Below are positions 24,989 through 34,355 of a stretch of 64,000 nt of DNA, piece after piece. The number at the start of each line of letters is the position of its first letter. The stretch's first letter is position 1. A program made the translations under genes and the position numbers. The notes below the pieces were generated by a model. The model made no database searches and was not told the DNA's origin. It was given only the letters and a program-made list of their open reading frames with translations. This DNA is from Marinobacter antarcticus (GTDB lineage Bacteria > Pseudomonadota > Gammaproteobacteria > Pseudomonadales > Oleiphilaceae): positions 1,550,001 through 1,614,000 of the forward strand of contig NZ_FRAQ01000001.1 in assembly GCF_900142385.1 (NCBI RefSeq), in the 5' to 3' direction.

Positions 24989-25915
24989 ATGAAAATTCGT
25001 ATCAATGAAGTGGGTCCCCGTGACGGGCTGCAGAGCCAGGGCAAGACGTTATCGGTGGAGAGCCGGCTGTCTCTGATCCAGGCGCTGGTGAAGGCTGGAC
25101 TTAAAAGCGTCGAGGCAGGCAGCTTTGTGTCACCAAAAGCAGTTCCTCAAATGGCGGGTACGGATGATCTGTTTGCGCTGCTTCCAGAGCGAAACGCGGT
25201 GCGTTACGCCGGGCTTGTGCCGAATATGAAAGGCTATGAGCTTGCGGTTGCTGCCGGCGCAAATGTGGTGAATGTCGTTCTTTCTGTGACTGAAACCATG
25301 AACCAGAAAAACATCTGCATGTCGCTGCCACAGACCGTTGAGGTTTGCACGGCGATTATTGAGCGCGGCCGGCGCGAGGGCGTTGAGGTTCAGGCTTATC
25401 TGGCGGTGGCATTCGAGTGTCCGTTTGAGGGGTTGGTGGAGCCAGCGGTCGTTGCGCGGTTCGCCAAACTTGTGAAACAGGCCGGGGCAAGCAGGGTCAT
25501 CATTGCCGACACCATTGGTGCCGCAAATCCGGAACATGTTCGCCGTCTGCTGGATGCGGTCATCAGCGAAGTGGGTTCCGACATTCTGTCCTGTCATTTC
25601 CACGATACGCGGGGTATGGCTTTAGCCAATATCACGGCTGCCGTGGATCGCGGTGTACGTGAGTTTGATTCATCCATTGGCGGTCTCGGTGGCTGTCCGT
25701 TTTCGCCGGGTGCCACCGGTAATGTGGCCACCGAAGATGTGGTGCTGTTGCTCAATAGTATGGGGTATGGCACTGGAATTAATCCCCTTGATCTCATCCC
25801 AGTTGTAAGCCTGGCCGAACAGTTAACCGGCGTGTCTTTGGGCGGGAAGAGTTTCCGCTGGCTCAGTCAGCAGTCATCAAAGGCTTCTGCCGCGGGGACT
25901 CCTCATGGTGGGTAA
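24989..25915 (+). CDS. HMG-CoA-lyase-like CoA-ester lyase
   Basis: The 308-residue TIM-barrel protein matches hydroxymethylglutaryl-CoA lyases. NEVGPRDGLQ gives Arg11 and Asp12, CHFHDTRG gives metal ligands His203 and His205, and GGLGGCPFSPGATGNVATED gives the catalytic Cys236 and Asn245. The spacing matches human HMG-CoA lyase. It would cleave a 3-hydroxyacyl-CoA with a branched carbon, classically HMG-CoA to acetyl-CoA and acetoacetate. Paired with the CoA-transferase and the LeuCD-like dehydratase, a citramalyl-CoA- or alkylmalyl-CoA-type substrate is an alternative. No leucine-degradation genes (methylcrotonyl-CoA carboxylase, isovaleryl-CoA dehydrogenase) are nearby. GGGAGGAAG precedes the ATG. 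Confidence 0.88.
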   Translation: MKIRINEVGPRDGLQSQGKTLSVESRLSLIQALVKAGLKSVEAGSFVSPKAVPQMAGTDDLFALLPERNAVRYAGLVPNMKGYELAVAAGANVVNVVLSVTETMNQKNICMSLPQTVEVCTAIIERGRREGVEVQAYLAVAFECPFEGLVEPAVVARFAKLVKQAGASRVIIADTIGAANPEHVRRLLDAVISEVGSDILSCHFHDTRGMALANITAAVDRGVREFDSSIGGLGGCPFSPGATGNVATEDVVLLLNSMGYGTGINPLDLIPVVSLAEQLTGVSLGGKSFRWLSQQSSKASAAGTPHGG

Positions 25916-26894
25916 AGTTCTGGGTTTTGCAGCGCAAATAGCGCCCTGGGCGATCGTCGGTGGGCTGGCTTACGCAGCAGCGTTCATCAAGCCCGGTGTC
26001 GAGGCTTTGCCGTTACCGCAACCGCTTAACGAGCCTCGTGACCTGTTTTATGACGTGAGTGAATCCGCACCGGGCCAGTTCTGGTTTGCGGGTAATAACG
26101 GTCTGATCCTCGAGGGAGGACAGACGATAGAGCAATGGCAACGCCATATCATGTCGGAGCCCGTGAACCTTCAGGGTATCGCTGCTTCAACTGATGGAAC
26201 GGTCCTGGCGGTTGGCAATGCCGGTTGGACGTTCAGGCATCACGGTAATGGAGAGTGGGCGCCGTATCACCTGCCGGTTTCCGACATTGCAGGCAAGTTG
26301 ATCGAAGTTACCTGGCAGGACGGCTACTTCTGGGTGATCGGTGAGATGGGTGCGATTTTCCGTACTGATGCTGAAGTCACTCAATGGGAAGACCTCAGCA
26401 TTGAAGGCGATGTGGCACTCAACGATATTGCCCGAACCCAAAATGGTGATCTCTGGATCACCGCCGAGTTTGGAACGCTCTATCGCTCTGTCGATCAGGG
26501 CGAGGGCTGGAAAAGTCAGGAACTAGGTTATGAAAGTCTCCGTTCCGTGGCATTTCATGGAACGGAAGGCGTCATCGTGGGTAATGGTGGGGTAATTTTC
26601 CGCACAGACGATTCCGGCTTGAACTGGGCCGAGGTTTCGTCACCAACATCAGAGCATCTTTATGATGTAATCAATGACGGAGAGCGATGGCTGGCTACCG
26701 GTAACAGCGGGGTTCTATTGAGCTCACAGGATGGCGAAAGCTGGAGCCTGCTATCCCCCGAAGGCTTCGCAGATGGCTATCACACGCGCTTACTGGCAAC
26801 AGAAAACGGTGTTCTCGTTGCTGGCCAGTCAATCGGTTTGCTGTCTGGGGAGCGCTGGATGAGCTTGCCTGACTCGCTGGCGGGAGGGCGCTGA
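25905..26894 (+). CDS. YCF48-like beta-propeller protein
   Basis: The 329-residue protein has an N-terminal hydrophobic segment (about residues 5-27) acting as signal or anchor. Repeated blades of the form GxxGxIFRTDDSGxxW follow: GEMGAIFRTDAEVTQWED, AEFGTLYRSVDQGEGWKS and GNGGVIFRTDDSGLNWAE. This is the YCF48/Hcf136-type propeller related to sialidase repeats. In bacteria such proteins often sit beside RND/MMPL transporter genes, as here. A periplasmic adaptor or assembly role is inferred. It overlaps the lyase gene by 11 bases and is followed by the transporter after 2 bases. Confidence 0.82.
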   Translation: MVGKVLGFAAQIAPWAIVGGLAYAAAFIKPGVEALPLPQPLNEPRDLFYDVSESAPGQFWFAGNNGLILEGGQTIEQWQRHIMSEPVNLQGIAASTDGTVLAVGNAGWTFRHHGNGEWAPYHLPVSDIAGKLIEVTWQDGYFWVIGEMGAIFRTDAEVTQWEDLSIEGDVALNDIARTQNGDLWITAEFGTLYRSVDQGEGWKSQELGYESLRSVAFHGTEGVIVGNGGVIFRTDDSGLNWAEVSSPTSEHLYDVINDGERWLATGNSGVLLSSQDGESWSLLSPEGFADGYHTRLLATENGVLVAGQSIGLLSGERWMSLPDSLAGGR

Positions 26895-26896
26895 TC

Positions 26897-29287
26897 ATGA
26901 TTAATCAGGTTGCACGGTCTTTATCTGAAGTCTCAATCCGTTATCGGGGTTGGGTCGCGGTTATCATTTTCCTCAGCACCGCGCTGATGGCTCTGAACCT
27001 GCTCAGAATCGATGTTCGTACTGTGTTCAGCGACATGATTCCGAGCGACCACGAATACGTGGATGTGCACGAGGCCTACAAGGAAACTTTTGGCGGCAGT
27101 AACAAGGTTTCTATTCTGGTTCAGGCCCGGGACGGGGATATTATGACCCTCCCGATACTCCAGGAAGTCCAGCGGGTAACCCGCGAACTGGCAAAAGTGA
27201 GTGGCGTAAACTCATTCCAGATTGTCTCCCTTGCATCTCGCAAACTCAAGTCTGTCCGTGCGTCTTCTATGGGTATTGAAAGCGTTCCGCTGATGTGGCC
27301 GGATGTGCCAGAGACTGAGGCGGGAATTGAGGATCTGAGGGAAGCAATTGTCAGTAACCCGCTGGTGTACGGGATCTACGTTGAGCCGGATCTCTCTTCA
27401 ACGCTCATCCAGATGGACTTCTATGACCATCTGGTAGATTACAGCCGCATTTTTCCGCAGGTCCAGTCCATTCTGGATGCCTCACCGGTAGCGGATAAAG
27501 TGACGTACCATGTTGTAGGGGAACCAATCCTTTATGGCTGGGTGGACCATTTCCTCGACGAAACCGTCACGATCGCGCTGGTCTCCCTCGGAGCCATGTT
27601 GTTTGCGCTCTTCCTGCTCAACCGCACCTGGCGTGGCACGCTGCTCCCTCTACTCAGCGGCGTGGTCTCGGCGATCTGGGCACTGAGCATCGGCGTACTG
27701 CTCGGGTTCAATTTTGACCCACTGGTCATTGTTGTGGCGTTCATCATCACGGCGCGTTGTTTCAGTCATGCAGTTCAACTGATCACCCGATTTGATGATA
27801 TTTGCGAGGGCGAGGGCATCTCACCCCGCAAGTCTGCTGAACAAACCATGAAGGAGCTATTCCGGCCCGGGCTGCTTGGGTTGGTTTCCGACGCCGGTGC
27901 AATCCTCTGTGTGCTGCTCACGCCCATCCCGCTGATCCAGAAAGTGTCCATTATCGGTGCAATCTGGGTTGTCACCATTGGTTTCTCGGCGGTGATCCTC
28001 ACGCCGGTCATGCTGAGCTGGGTCAAGACTCCTCTGCGTAATGCACACCCGCTCAATCTGCGCTTTCTGCTGACGGCTGTTCTCACACTTGCGGTTCGGG
28101 TTGTGGAAACCCGAGCGCGCTTTTTCGTGATACCCGTGACTCTGCTGGTTGTTGGCCTGCTTGTCTTCAAGGCGACGGACTTGACGATCGGTGACGCCAC
28201 CACCGGTTCGCCGGTGCTCTGGGAGGATTCCGCGTTTAACAGGGATAGCGCAAGGATCAACGCCAGTTATCCCGGCACTGAGCAGATGTTCATTGTGATT
28301 GAGTCTGAAGAGAACGATGCCCTCAAGCGCCCGGACGTGCTTGCCTGGATGCAGGGCTTTCAGCGTCGGATGGAGCGGCTTCCCCAAGTCGGTGGCAGTG
28401 TCTCCCTCGCCGATATCGTGCTGGATGTGCGCAGAAATCTCTATGAAGGCAATCCCCGCTACAGCGAGTTAGGCGCAACGCAACTCGAGAATGGCGAGCT
28501 GATCAGTTTTTACATGCAGGGTGCCGCACCCGACGACTTGGCACAGTTTGCAGACCCCTTGTTCCGCAACGGCTCAGTCATTCTGTTTTTCCGGGACCGT
28601 CAGGGTGAAACACTGCGCCAGGCGACCTATCAGATTCGGAGATACATTGATGAGAACCCTCTGGAGGGCGTGAAGGTTCGCTTGGCGGGAGGGTCTCTCG
28701 GCATTATCGCTGCCGTCAATGAAATCCTTCTGTCTGACCAGATTGAGGCGATTGCGCTTGCTCTGCTGGTGGTCATTCTCTCTTGTCTGGCCGTCTACCG
28801 ATCCTCTGCCAGCGGCGTTTTCTTCATCGTCCCGGTGCTTATCTCCAACGTGGTGACCTTTGCCTTTATGGCGTGGCAGGGAATTGGCATGAGTATCAGC
28901 ACTCTCCCGGTAGTTGCGCTCGGGATTGGACTGGGTGTCGATTATGCCTTTTATATCGTTGATTCTGTGAAGGAATATCTTGAGAGATATCCGGAGTCTG
29001 AGCCCATGGAGGCTATTCGGCAATCCCTGTTTTCTGCTGGCCGCGGTGTACTCCTCACATCGGTGACTCTCGCGGCCGGCGTTTTGTTCTGGTCTCTCTC
29101 TTCGCTGCGGTTCCAGGCGGAGATGGGGACATTGATTGGGCTCTGGTTGCTCGTGGCAGCGTTTACATCGCTGTTCGTTATGCCATCCCTGATCCGAGTG
29201 CTGAAGCCGAAGTTTATCTTTGGTGACAGCATCAAAAATGCTGAATCCGGTCAACAGACGGAGCGGCTGGCGCAATCCACTCAGTGA
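26897..29287 (+). CDS. MMPL/RND-family transporter
   Basis: The 796-residue inner-membrane protein has twelve predicted helices in two halves. Each half begins with one helix, a large periplasmic domain, then five helices. This is the layout of RND proteins of the MMPL/HAE3 group, which handle lipids and hydrophobic molecules. The internal repeat is visible: FDPLVIVVAFIITARCFSHAVQL in half one and LPVVALGIGLGVDYAFYIVDSV in half two. The second carries the GxxxDY proton-relay Asp; in the first the corresponding acid is absent. It is shorter than HAE1 drug pumps (~1040 aa). The neighbouring YCF48, DUF1302 and DUF1329 genes suggest a trans-envelope unit for the operon's substrate. Confidence 0.9.
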   Translation: MINQVARSLSEVSIRYRGWVAVIIFLSTALMALNLLRIDVRTVFSDMIPSDHEYVDVHEAYKETFGGSNKVSILVQARDGDIMTLPILQEVQRVTRELAKVSGVNSFQIVSLASRKLKSVRASSMGIESVPLMWPDVPETEAGIEDLREAIVSNPLVYGIYVEPDLSSTLIQMDFYDHLVDYSRIFPQVQSILDASPVADKVTYHVVGEPILYGWVDHFLDETVTIALVSLGAMLFALFLLNRTWRGTLLPLLSGVVSAIWALSIGVLLGFNFDPLVIVVAFIITARCFSHAVQLITRFDDICEGEGISPRKSAEQTMKELFRPGLLGLVSDAGAILCVLLTPIPLIQKVSIIGAIWVVTIGFSAVILTPVMLSWVKTPLRNAHPLNLRFLLTAVLTLAVRVVETRARFFVIPVTLLVVGLLVFKATDLTIGDATTGSPVLWEDSAFNRDSARINASYPGTEQMFIVIESEENDALKRPDVLAWMQGFQRRMERLPQVGGSVSLADIVLDVRRNLYEGNPRYSELGATQLENGELISFYMQGAAPDDLAQFADPLFRNGSVILFFRDRQGETLRQATYQIRRYIDENPLEGVKVRLAGGSLGIIAAVNEILLSDQIEAIALALLVVILSCLAVYRSSASGVFFIVPVLISNVVTFAFMAWQGIGMSISTLPVVALGIGLGVDYAFYIVDSVKEYLERYPESEPMEAIRQSLFSAGRGVLLTSVTLAAGVLFWSLSSLRFQAEMGTLIGLWLLVAAFTSLFVMPSLIRVLKPKFIFGDSIKNAESGQQTERLAQSTQ

Positions 29288-29300
29288 CATGGGTACCAAC

Positions 29301-30959
29301 ATGAAAAGTGATAACAAAAATAGACATTTGGGCGGCTGGCCTTTGAAGCGAGGGCTTCTGGCAGCCGGAGTTATGGCAGCGACAGTCGGCACGCCCCAGG
29401 CGGTGTTTGCCGATGAGGGTGACTGGTTAACCCGGGACTGGGAAGTGAGCGGTTATCTCCGCCAGTACCTGTCCTGGAATCTTGAGAATCCGACGTTGAT
29501 CGGGCCCGACGGGCAGCAGCGGGACGACTATCGATACGATCTGTCGATGGCCCGCTCAGTGGCGAAACTCGACCTTTACCGTGATTTCGGTAATTGGCGA
29601 ATGAAAATGACCGGGCGGATTTCCCGTGAGTCGCCCACAGACTATGGCAAGGACTTGCAGGATGTGATGGATGAGTGGGCAGGCACCGGCGGTGCTTCCG
29701 GCTCTGCGGTGAATCTGCGCGACGACGTCTACGATGACGAAGAGCTGCGCGAGTTCTGGGTGCAGGGCAACCTTACCGATACAACCAGCATAAAGATTGG
29801 CCGACAGCAGGTAGTTTGGGGGGAGACCGATTTCTTCCAGCTGCTGGACGTTGTTCATGGTTATGATTTCCGCTGGCGTTCGTTCCTCGAGCCTGAAAAC
29901 GAGGAACTGCGTAAACCGTTGAACATGATCAACCTGACACAGCAGTTTTACGATCTTGATGGCAGCCTTCAGGTGCTCTACATCCCGGGAAAACTCAACG
30001 ACGGTAAAGACCGGGGCAATAATTATGATGTTGAAGGCGGCCGTTGGGCGAACAATCCCAATAAAGGCATAACCTTTGCCTCGGCACCTTTCGGCGCGAA
30101 TGTGCGCTACAACTATGACCACCCGGATGCTGATATGGACGATGACTCCTTCGGCCTGCGGTGGAGTGGTCTGGCGGGTGACTGGGGTTATTCTCTGGGT
30201 TATTTCCACGGGCCTAACCCCAATCCGGTCGCTAATGCCAATCCGGCAACAAATCCGGGTCAGCCGCAGCTTCAGACGGGTCCTTATGAAGGAGTCTATG
30301 AGGGCGGCGCCACCGAGGCGGGTGAGTTTATATTCCCCTACATTGATGTATTTGGCGTAACTGCCAACAACTACTTTGCCGGCCCCGACCTGGTGTTCAG
30401 TGCCGAGCTGGCCTACATCCCTAACGCACCCTACAACGTGGGTATCCAAAGCATTGCGGAAGGCGCGGGCTGCGGATTCTTCCCTGGTTTCTGTGGCATA
30501 GAAGAAAAGAGCCTTTTCCGTTCAATGCTCCGCGTAGACAAGCAGCTTGATCTCCAGAGTGTTCTGGGTACGAGCCGTCCGTCTTTCTTCACCGTCCAAC
30601 TGTTCAATAACTGGATAACGGATTTTGAAAAAGACGAGCAGCTTGTAAACCTTGCCGGCTTTGGCGGTGAGACCAAAGAGTTCAGCAGTATTCTTACGGC
30701 GGTTCTTGCGGCCAACTACGCCAATGACCAGATCAATCCATCTTTGGCACTGGGTTCTGACCTTACCTACGGCGGTGGCTTTGTCATTCCAGCGGTTGAG
30801 TTTGCTTACGGTAACCATTTGCGGGTGCGCCTTGAGGCGGACATTTTCTTCCATGAAAAGGATCAGGATCGCCCACTTCAGGGCTTTAACGATACCAACC
30901 TGTTCGGATACTTCTCCGGCAACGATCAGCTCGTCGCCCGCTTGACTTATCAGTTCTGA
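29301..30959 (+). CDS. DUF1302 outer-membrane-type protein
   Basis: This ~552-residue protein has a signal peptide (LKRGLLAAGVMAATVG, cleavage near VFADEG). The mature part is beta-rich, with the DUF1302 start DWEVSGYLRQYLSWN and the motif IKIGRQQVVWGETDFFQLLDVVHGYDFRW. The final residue is Phe (RLTYQF), typical of outer-membrane barrels recognised by BAM. The family is linked to uptake or export of hydrophobic substrates but is not biochemically defined. The ATG at 29301 is chosen because the signal peptide fits; an in-frame ATG at 29289 is possible and neither has a strong ribosome binding site. The gene follows the transporter within 14 bases. Confidence 0.87.
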   Translation: MKSDNKNRHLGGWPLKRGLLAAGVMAATVGTPQAVFADEGDWLTRDWEVSGYLRQYLSWNLENPTLIGPDGQQRDDYRYDLSMARSVAKLDLYRDFGNWRMKMTGRISRESPTDYGKDLQDVMDEWAGTGGASGSAVNLRDDVYDDEELREFWVQGNLTDTTSIKIGRQQVVWGETDFFQLLDVVHGYDFRWRSFLEPENEELRKPLNMINLTQQFYDLDGSLQVLYIPGKLNDGKDRGNNYDVEGGRWANNPNKGITFASAPFGANVRYNYDHPDADMDDDSFGLRWSGLAGDWGYSLGYFHGPNPNPVANANPATNPGQPQLQTGPYEGVYEGGATEAGEFIFPYIDVFGVTANNYFAGPDLVFSAELAYIPNAPYNVGIQSIAEGAGCGFFPGFCGIEEKSLFRSMLRVDKQLDLQSVLGTSRPSFFTVQLFNNWITDFEKDEQLVNLAGFGGETKEFSSILTAVLAANYANDQINPSLALGSDLTYGGGFVIPAVEFAYGNHLRVRLEADIFFHEKDQDRPLQGFNDTNLFGYFSGNDQLVARLTYQF

Positions 30960-30978
30960 GGATTTGAGGAGAGTAATA

Positions 30979-32241
30979 ATGAAAACAATCACTTCTGTTA
31001 AAAGCCTCGCCCTTGCCGTGGGTTTAATGACGAGCTCGGGCTTTCTCTCAGCGGCGGATCTGTCTGCCGGTGACGTCATTAACGCGGGCAACCTTGATCA
31101 GCGTCTTTCCGATACCTTTAAGGGTGACGGAATAGACACTTTGTTAACCGATGTTCAGCAGAAACTGATCCGGGACGAAGGGTTGGTCATAACCTTGAAA
31201 GACCCGGAGCCCATCCGGTTAGGCGATGATTATCTGGCGGCCACCAAGGAATACTCCGGCGGCGTTAGCTTCAACCCGGATACCCGGATGATGGAGGGCT
31301 GGAAAGCCGGTATACCCTTCCCGAATATCACAGAAGACACCGCGAACGCTGCTGAAAAGCTGATCTGGAATCACAACGTTGCTCAGCCAATCAAGAACTA
31401 CCAGGATTATTCGCGATTCACCTATCTGTTTATAGATGACGATCGTGGCCTCGAGCGAACTCAGGAATGGGTTTTGCTCCGCTATTACATGAAAGGACGC
31501 CTGGGCGAGGAGGATACCGTCGAGGGGAATGACGACGTTCTCTGGAAGCAATTGCTTTACGCCACCTATCCGGCGGATATTCGCGGGCTGGGTCTTTACA
31601 CGGTTCGTTATGACAGCCCAAAGCTCGATGACAGCTGGGCGTACATCAAATCGGTACGTCGTACCCGTCGCTTATCCGGGGGAACCTGGATGGACCCTAT
31701 TGGTGGAACCGATCAGCTCAACGATGATATCGAGATTTTCAACGCCCACCCAACCTGGTACCCCGAGTACAAACTGCTGGGTAAACGCAAAATTCTGGTC
31801 GTAGCAAACAACACCACTACGCCCTGGGATTTTGATGCCAGTGGCAACGCAAGATTCCCCGTTGTTGATCTGGATAACGCACCCTATTGGAACCCGAAAG
31901 AAGAATGGGAGCCCCGTGAGGTATGGGTAATCGAAGCTATTGCACCGCCCGAGCATCCTTACAGCAAAAAAGTGATGTATATGGACACCGAGTTTCCGCG
32001 GTTTTACATGGCGGATGTCTATGATCGCAAGGGTGAGTTCTGGAAGTGGATGAACTACAGCCTTCGCACCATCGATACAGAAGATGGCGATCGCGGCATC
32101 GTTTCAATGGCGGGCTTTACCATCGACTATCAACGCCGCCACGCCACTATCTTTCTGAACCCGATACCGAAATTCAACACGCCGGGTGTTGACGGTAACT
32201 CCATAAGTTTGCGCCAGCTTGAACAGGCAGCGGTTCGCTGA
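30979..32241 (+). CDS. DUF1329 periplasmic/outer-membrane-associated protein
   Basis: The 420-residue protein has a signal peptide ending near LSAADL. It shows the DUF1329 pattern: AAEKLIWNHNVAQPIKNY, the tyrosine-rich YYMKGRLGEED region, RTRRLSGGTWMDPIGGTDQ and the C-terminal GFTIDYQRRHATIF. The fold resembles LolB/outer-membrane lipoprotein carriers. DUF1302 and DUF1329 genes are almost always adjacent and found with RND transporters in degraders of hydrophobic compounds. GAGGAGAG lies directly before the ATG at 30979. Confidence 0.87.
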   Translation: MKTITSVKSLALAVGLMTSSGFLSAADLSAGDVINAGNLDQRLSDTFKGDGIDTLLTDVQQKLIRDEGLVITLKDPEPIRLGDDYLAATKEYSGGVSFNPDTRMMEGWKAGIPFPNITEDTANAAEKLIWNHNVAQPIKNYQDYSRFTYLFIDDDRGLERTQEWVLLRYYMKGRLGEEDTVEGNDDVLWKQLLYATYPADIRGLGLYTVRYDSPKLDDSWAYIKSVRRTRRLSGGTWMDPIGGTDQLNDDIEIFNAHPTWYPEYKLLGKRKILVVANNTTTPWDFDASGNARFPVVDLDNAPYWNPKEEWEPREVWVIEAIAPPEHPYSKKVMYMDTEFPRFYMADVYDRKGEFWKWMNYSLRTIDTEDGDRGIVSMAGFTIDYQRRHATIFLNPIPKFNTPGVDGNSISLRQLEQAAVR

Positions 32242-32278
32242 ACTGGCACAAACCCTATTGCAGAGTCAGGAGAGAAGT

Positions 32279-34351
32279 ATGAGCTTTCGACTTGGGGCTG
32301 ATGTCGGTGGAACCTTCACGGACCTGCTCCTCATCAACGACGACACGGGTGCGACCTATACGGCCAAGGTACCCTCCACCCCCTCGGATTCGTCCGTGGG
32401 GGTCCTGAACGGCATTGAAAAGATCTGCCGGACATCTGGCATTGACCCGAAGCAGATTCGCTCGGTTATGCACGGAACCACGGTGGCAACCAATGCCATT
32501 CTCACGCAACGAGGTGCCAAGGTTGGTCTTGTCACGACTCGCGGTTACAGGCAGGTGCTGCACATTGCACGCTCGTTTGTACCGGGTGGCCTGGGCGGCT
32601 GGGTGACGTTCAAAAAACAGCCCCTGCTTGCGTCGCTGGAGCATACGGTAGAAGCCATAGAGCGGCTGGGCGCAGGGGGCGAGGTTGTGACGCCCCTGGA
32701 CGAGGCTGATATCCGCAAACAGCTCCAATTTCTGAAGGATGCAGGCATTGAGGCGTTGACCGTATCGCTCATCAATGCCTATGTCAGTGGGGTTCACGAA
32801 GAGCGGATTGGCGAGATCGCGGCTGAGGTAATGCCGGGAATACCTGTTTCCCTGTCGTCTCGGGTTGTGCCTGAAATGCAGGAGTATGAGCGCACAGAAA
32901 CGACCGTGGTGAACAGCTTTGTTCGCCCGGAAGTTTCCAACTACCTGAACCATCTTGAAACCGAGATTCGTGCGCGGTTGGCCGATGATGTTGAGCTTTC
33001 AATATTGCGCTCGGACGGCGGTCTCGCCGCGTGTGAGTCGGCGTCTTATACACCAGTGAACCTGCTGCTTTCCGGCCCTGCCGGCGGTGTGGCCGGTGCA
33101 ATCTGGTTCTGCTCTCGCGGAGGGTTCGATAAGGTTTTAACTTTTGACGTGGGCGGCACATCCACGGACGTGGCTCTGATAGAGCACAACAGCGCGCGGC
33201 TAAGACGTGAAACCCGGGTGGGTGATGTGGCCGTTCGTGCGCCTTCGGTGGACGTTCGAACGGTAGGTGCGGGTGGCGGATCGATTGCCTTTGTACCGGA
33301 ATTGACCCGGGCCTTGCGTGTCGGGCCAGACAGCGCTGGCGCAGAGCCAGGACCCGCTGCCTACAATAAAGGTGGTGAACAGGCGACGGTAACGGATGCC
33401 AACGTCGTGCTGGGTTACCTCCCTGCAAACCAGAAGCTCGGTGGTGAAATGGCCATTCGCACGGACCTTGCAGAGGCAGCCGTGCAGAAAGTTGCGGATG
33501 CCATGGGCGTCTCACTGAAAGAGGCTGCTGAAGGCATTGTACGCATTGCCAACGAGCATATATTTGGTGCTCTGCGCCTTATTTCTGTCGAGCAGGGCTA
33601 CGATCCGCGAGAGTTTGCTCTTTGCGGTTTCGGCGGCGCGGGACCTCTCCACGCCAATGCTCTCGGCATTCTTATGGGCGCCTGGCCGGTTATCGTGCCG
33701 CCATCGCCCGGCGTGCTTTGCGCCTATGGTGACGCTACAACTCGGGTTAAGGATGAAGCCTCTCGCTCGCTGGTCAAAAATTTCTCTGAACTCAGTTTGA
33801 AGGAGGTGGTGGGTATTCTTGAGGGTCTGACCAAGCAGGTCGGCGATTCACTGGAAAAACAGGCAATACCCTCCAATGAGCAGACTGTTATTTGGCAGGC
33901 GGATGTGCGTTATCAAGGGCAGGCGCTGTTGTTGACTCAGGATGTATCGCCTGATGATTTGCGTAAGGACGGGCTTGAGTTGCTGCAAAAGGCGTTCGAT
34001 GCAGAGCACGAAAAGTTGTTCAGCTTCTCCCTTGATGAGAACCGGGAGCTTGTGAACGTGCGGGCCATTGCCCGTGCACCGCGGCCGAATATCGCCGATC
34101 GTGTCTGGGAAGCCGAGGCCGGCGCACTTGCGGACGCCGTGACTGGACACAGCTCGATATATCTTCGCGGGACGGACTATCAGGCGACGTTATACGACCG
34201 TGAAAAGCTCTGCCCGGGTCACGTTGTACCTGGCCCCGCCATTGTGACGGAAATGGACTCCACCACCGTTATCTTCCCTGACCATCAGGCAACCGTGGAC
34301 AAAGTCGGCAACCTGCTGATCGAGCCCGTTGGCTTCAAGGGTAAGGAGTAA
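32279..34351 (+). CDS. Hydantoinase/oxoprolinase A subunit (HyuA-like)
   Basis: The 690-residue protein is the ATP-binding subunit of an ATP-dependent cyclic amide hydrolase. The actin-like ATPase motifs are DVGGTFTDLLL at the N-terminus, HGTTVATNAIL near residue 65, and FDVGGTSTDVAL near 295. The family block RTVGAGGGSIAF lies near 325. In characterised members it works with subunit B to open 5-oxoproline, hydantoins or lactams. A few relatives (acetone and acetophenone carboxylases) carboxylate ketones, but those need further subunits that are not present here. Subunit B follows four bases after the stop. The ATG at 32279 follows GGAGAG; an upstream in-frame ATG at 32219 lies inside the previous gene. 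Confidence 0.9.
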   Translation: MSFRLGADVGGTFTDLLLINDDTGATYTAKVPSTPSDSSVGVLNGIEKICRTSGIDPKQIRSVMHGTTVATNAILTQRGAKVGLVTTRGYRQVLHIARSFVPGGLGGWVTFKKQPLLASLEHTVEAIERLGAGGEVVTPLDEADIRKQLQFLKDAGIEALTVSLINAYVSGVHEERIGEIAAEVMPGIPVSLSSRVVPEMQEYERTETTVVNSFVRPEVSNYLNHLETEIRARLADDVELSILRSDGGLAACESASYTPVNLLLSGPAGGVAGAIWFCSRGGFDKVLTFDVGGTSTDVALIEHNSARLRRETRVGDVAVRAPSVDVRTVGAGGGSIAFVPELTRALRVGPDSAGAEPGPAAYNKGGEQATVTDANVVLGYLPANQKLGGEMAIRTDLAEAAVQKVADAMGVSLKEAAEGIVRIANEHIFGALRLISVEQGYDPREFALCGFGGAGPLHANALGILMGAWPVIVPPSPGVLCAYGDATTRVKDEASRSLVKNFSELSLKEVVGILEGLTKQVGDSLEKQAIPSNEQTVIWQADVRYQGQALLLTQDVSPDDLRKDGLELLQKAFDAEHEKLFSFSLDENRELVNVRAIARAPRPNIADRVWEAEAGALADAVTGHSSIYLRGTDYQATLYDREKLCPGHVVPGPAIVTEMDSTTVIFPDHQATVDKVGNLLIEPVGFKGKE

Positions 34352-34355
34352 TCGT

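Noticed and set aside
23778..25915. CoA-transferase and lyase as part of leucine or ketone-body degradation
   Set aside because: No methylcrotonyl-CoA carboxylase, isovaleryl-CoA dehydrogenase or methylglutaconyl-CoA hydratase is nearby, and the pair sits behind a sigma-54 promoter with HyuAB and LeuCD-like genes.
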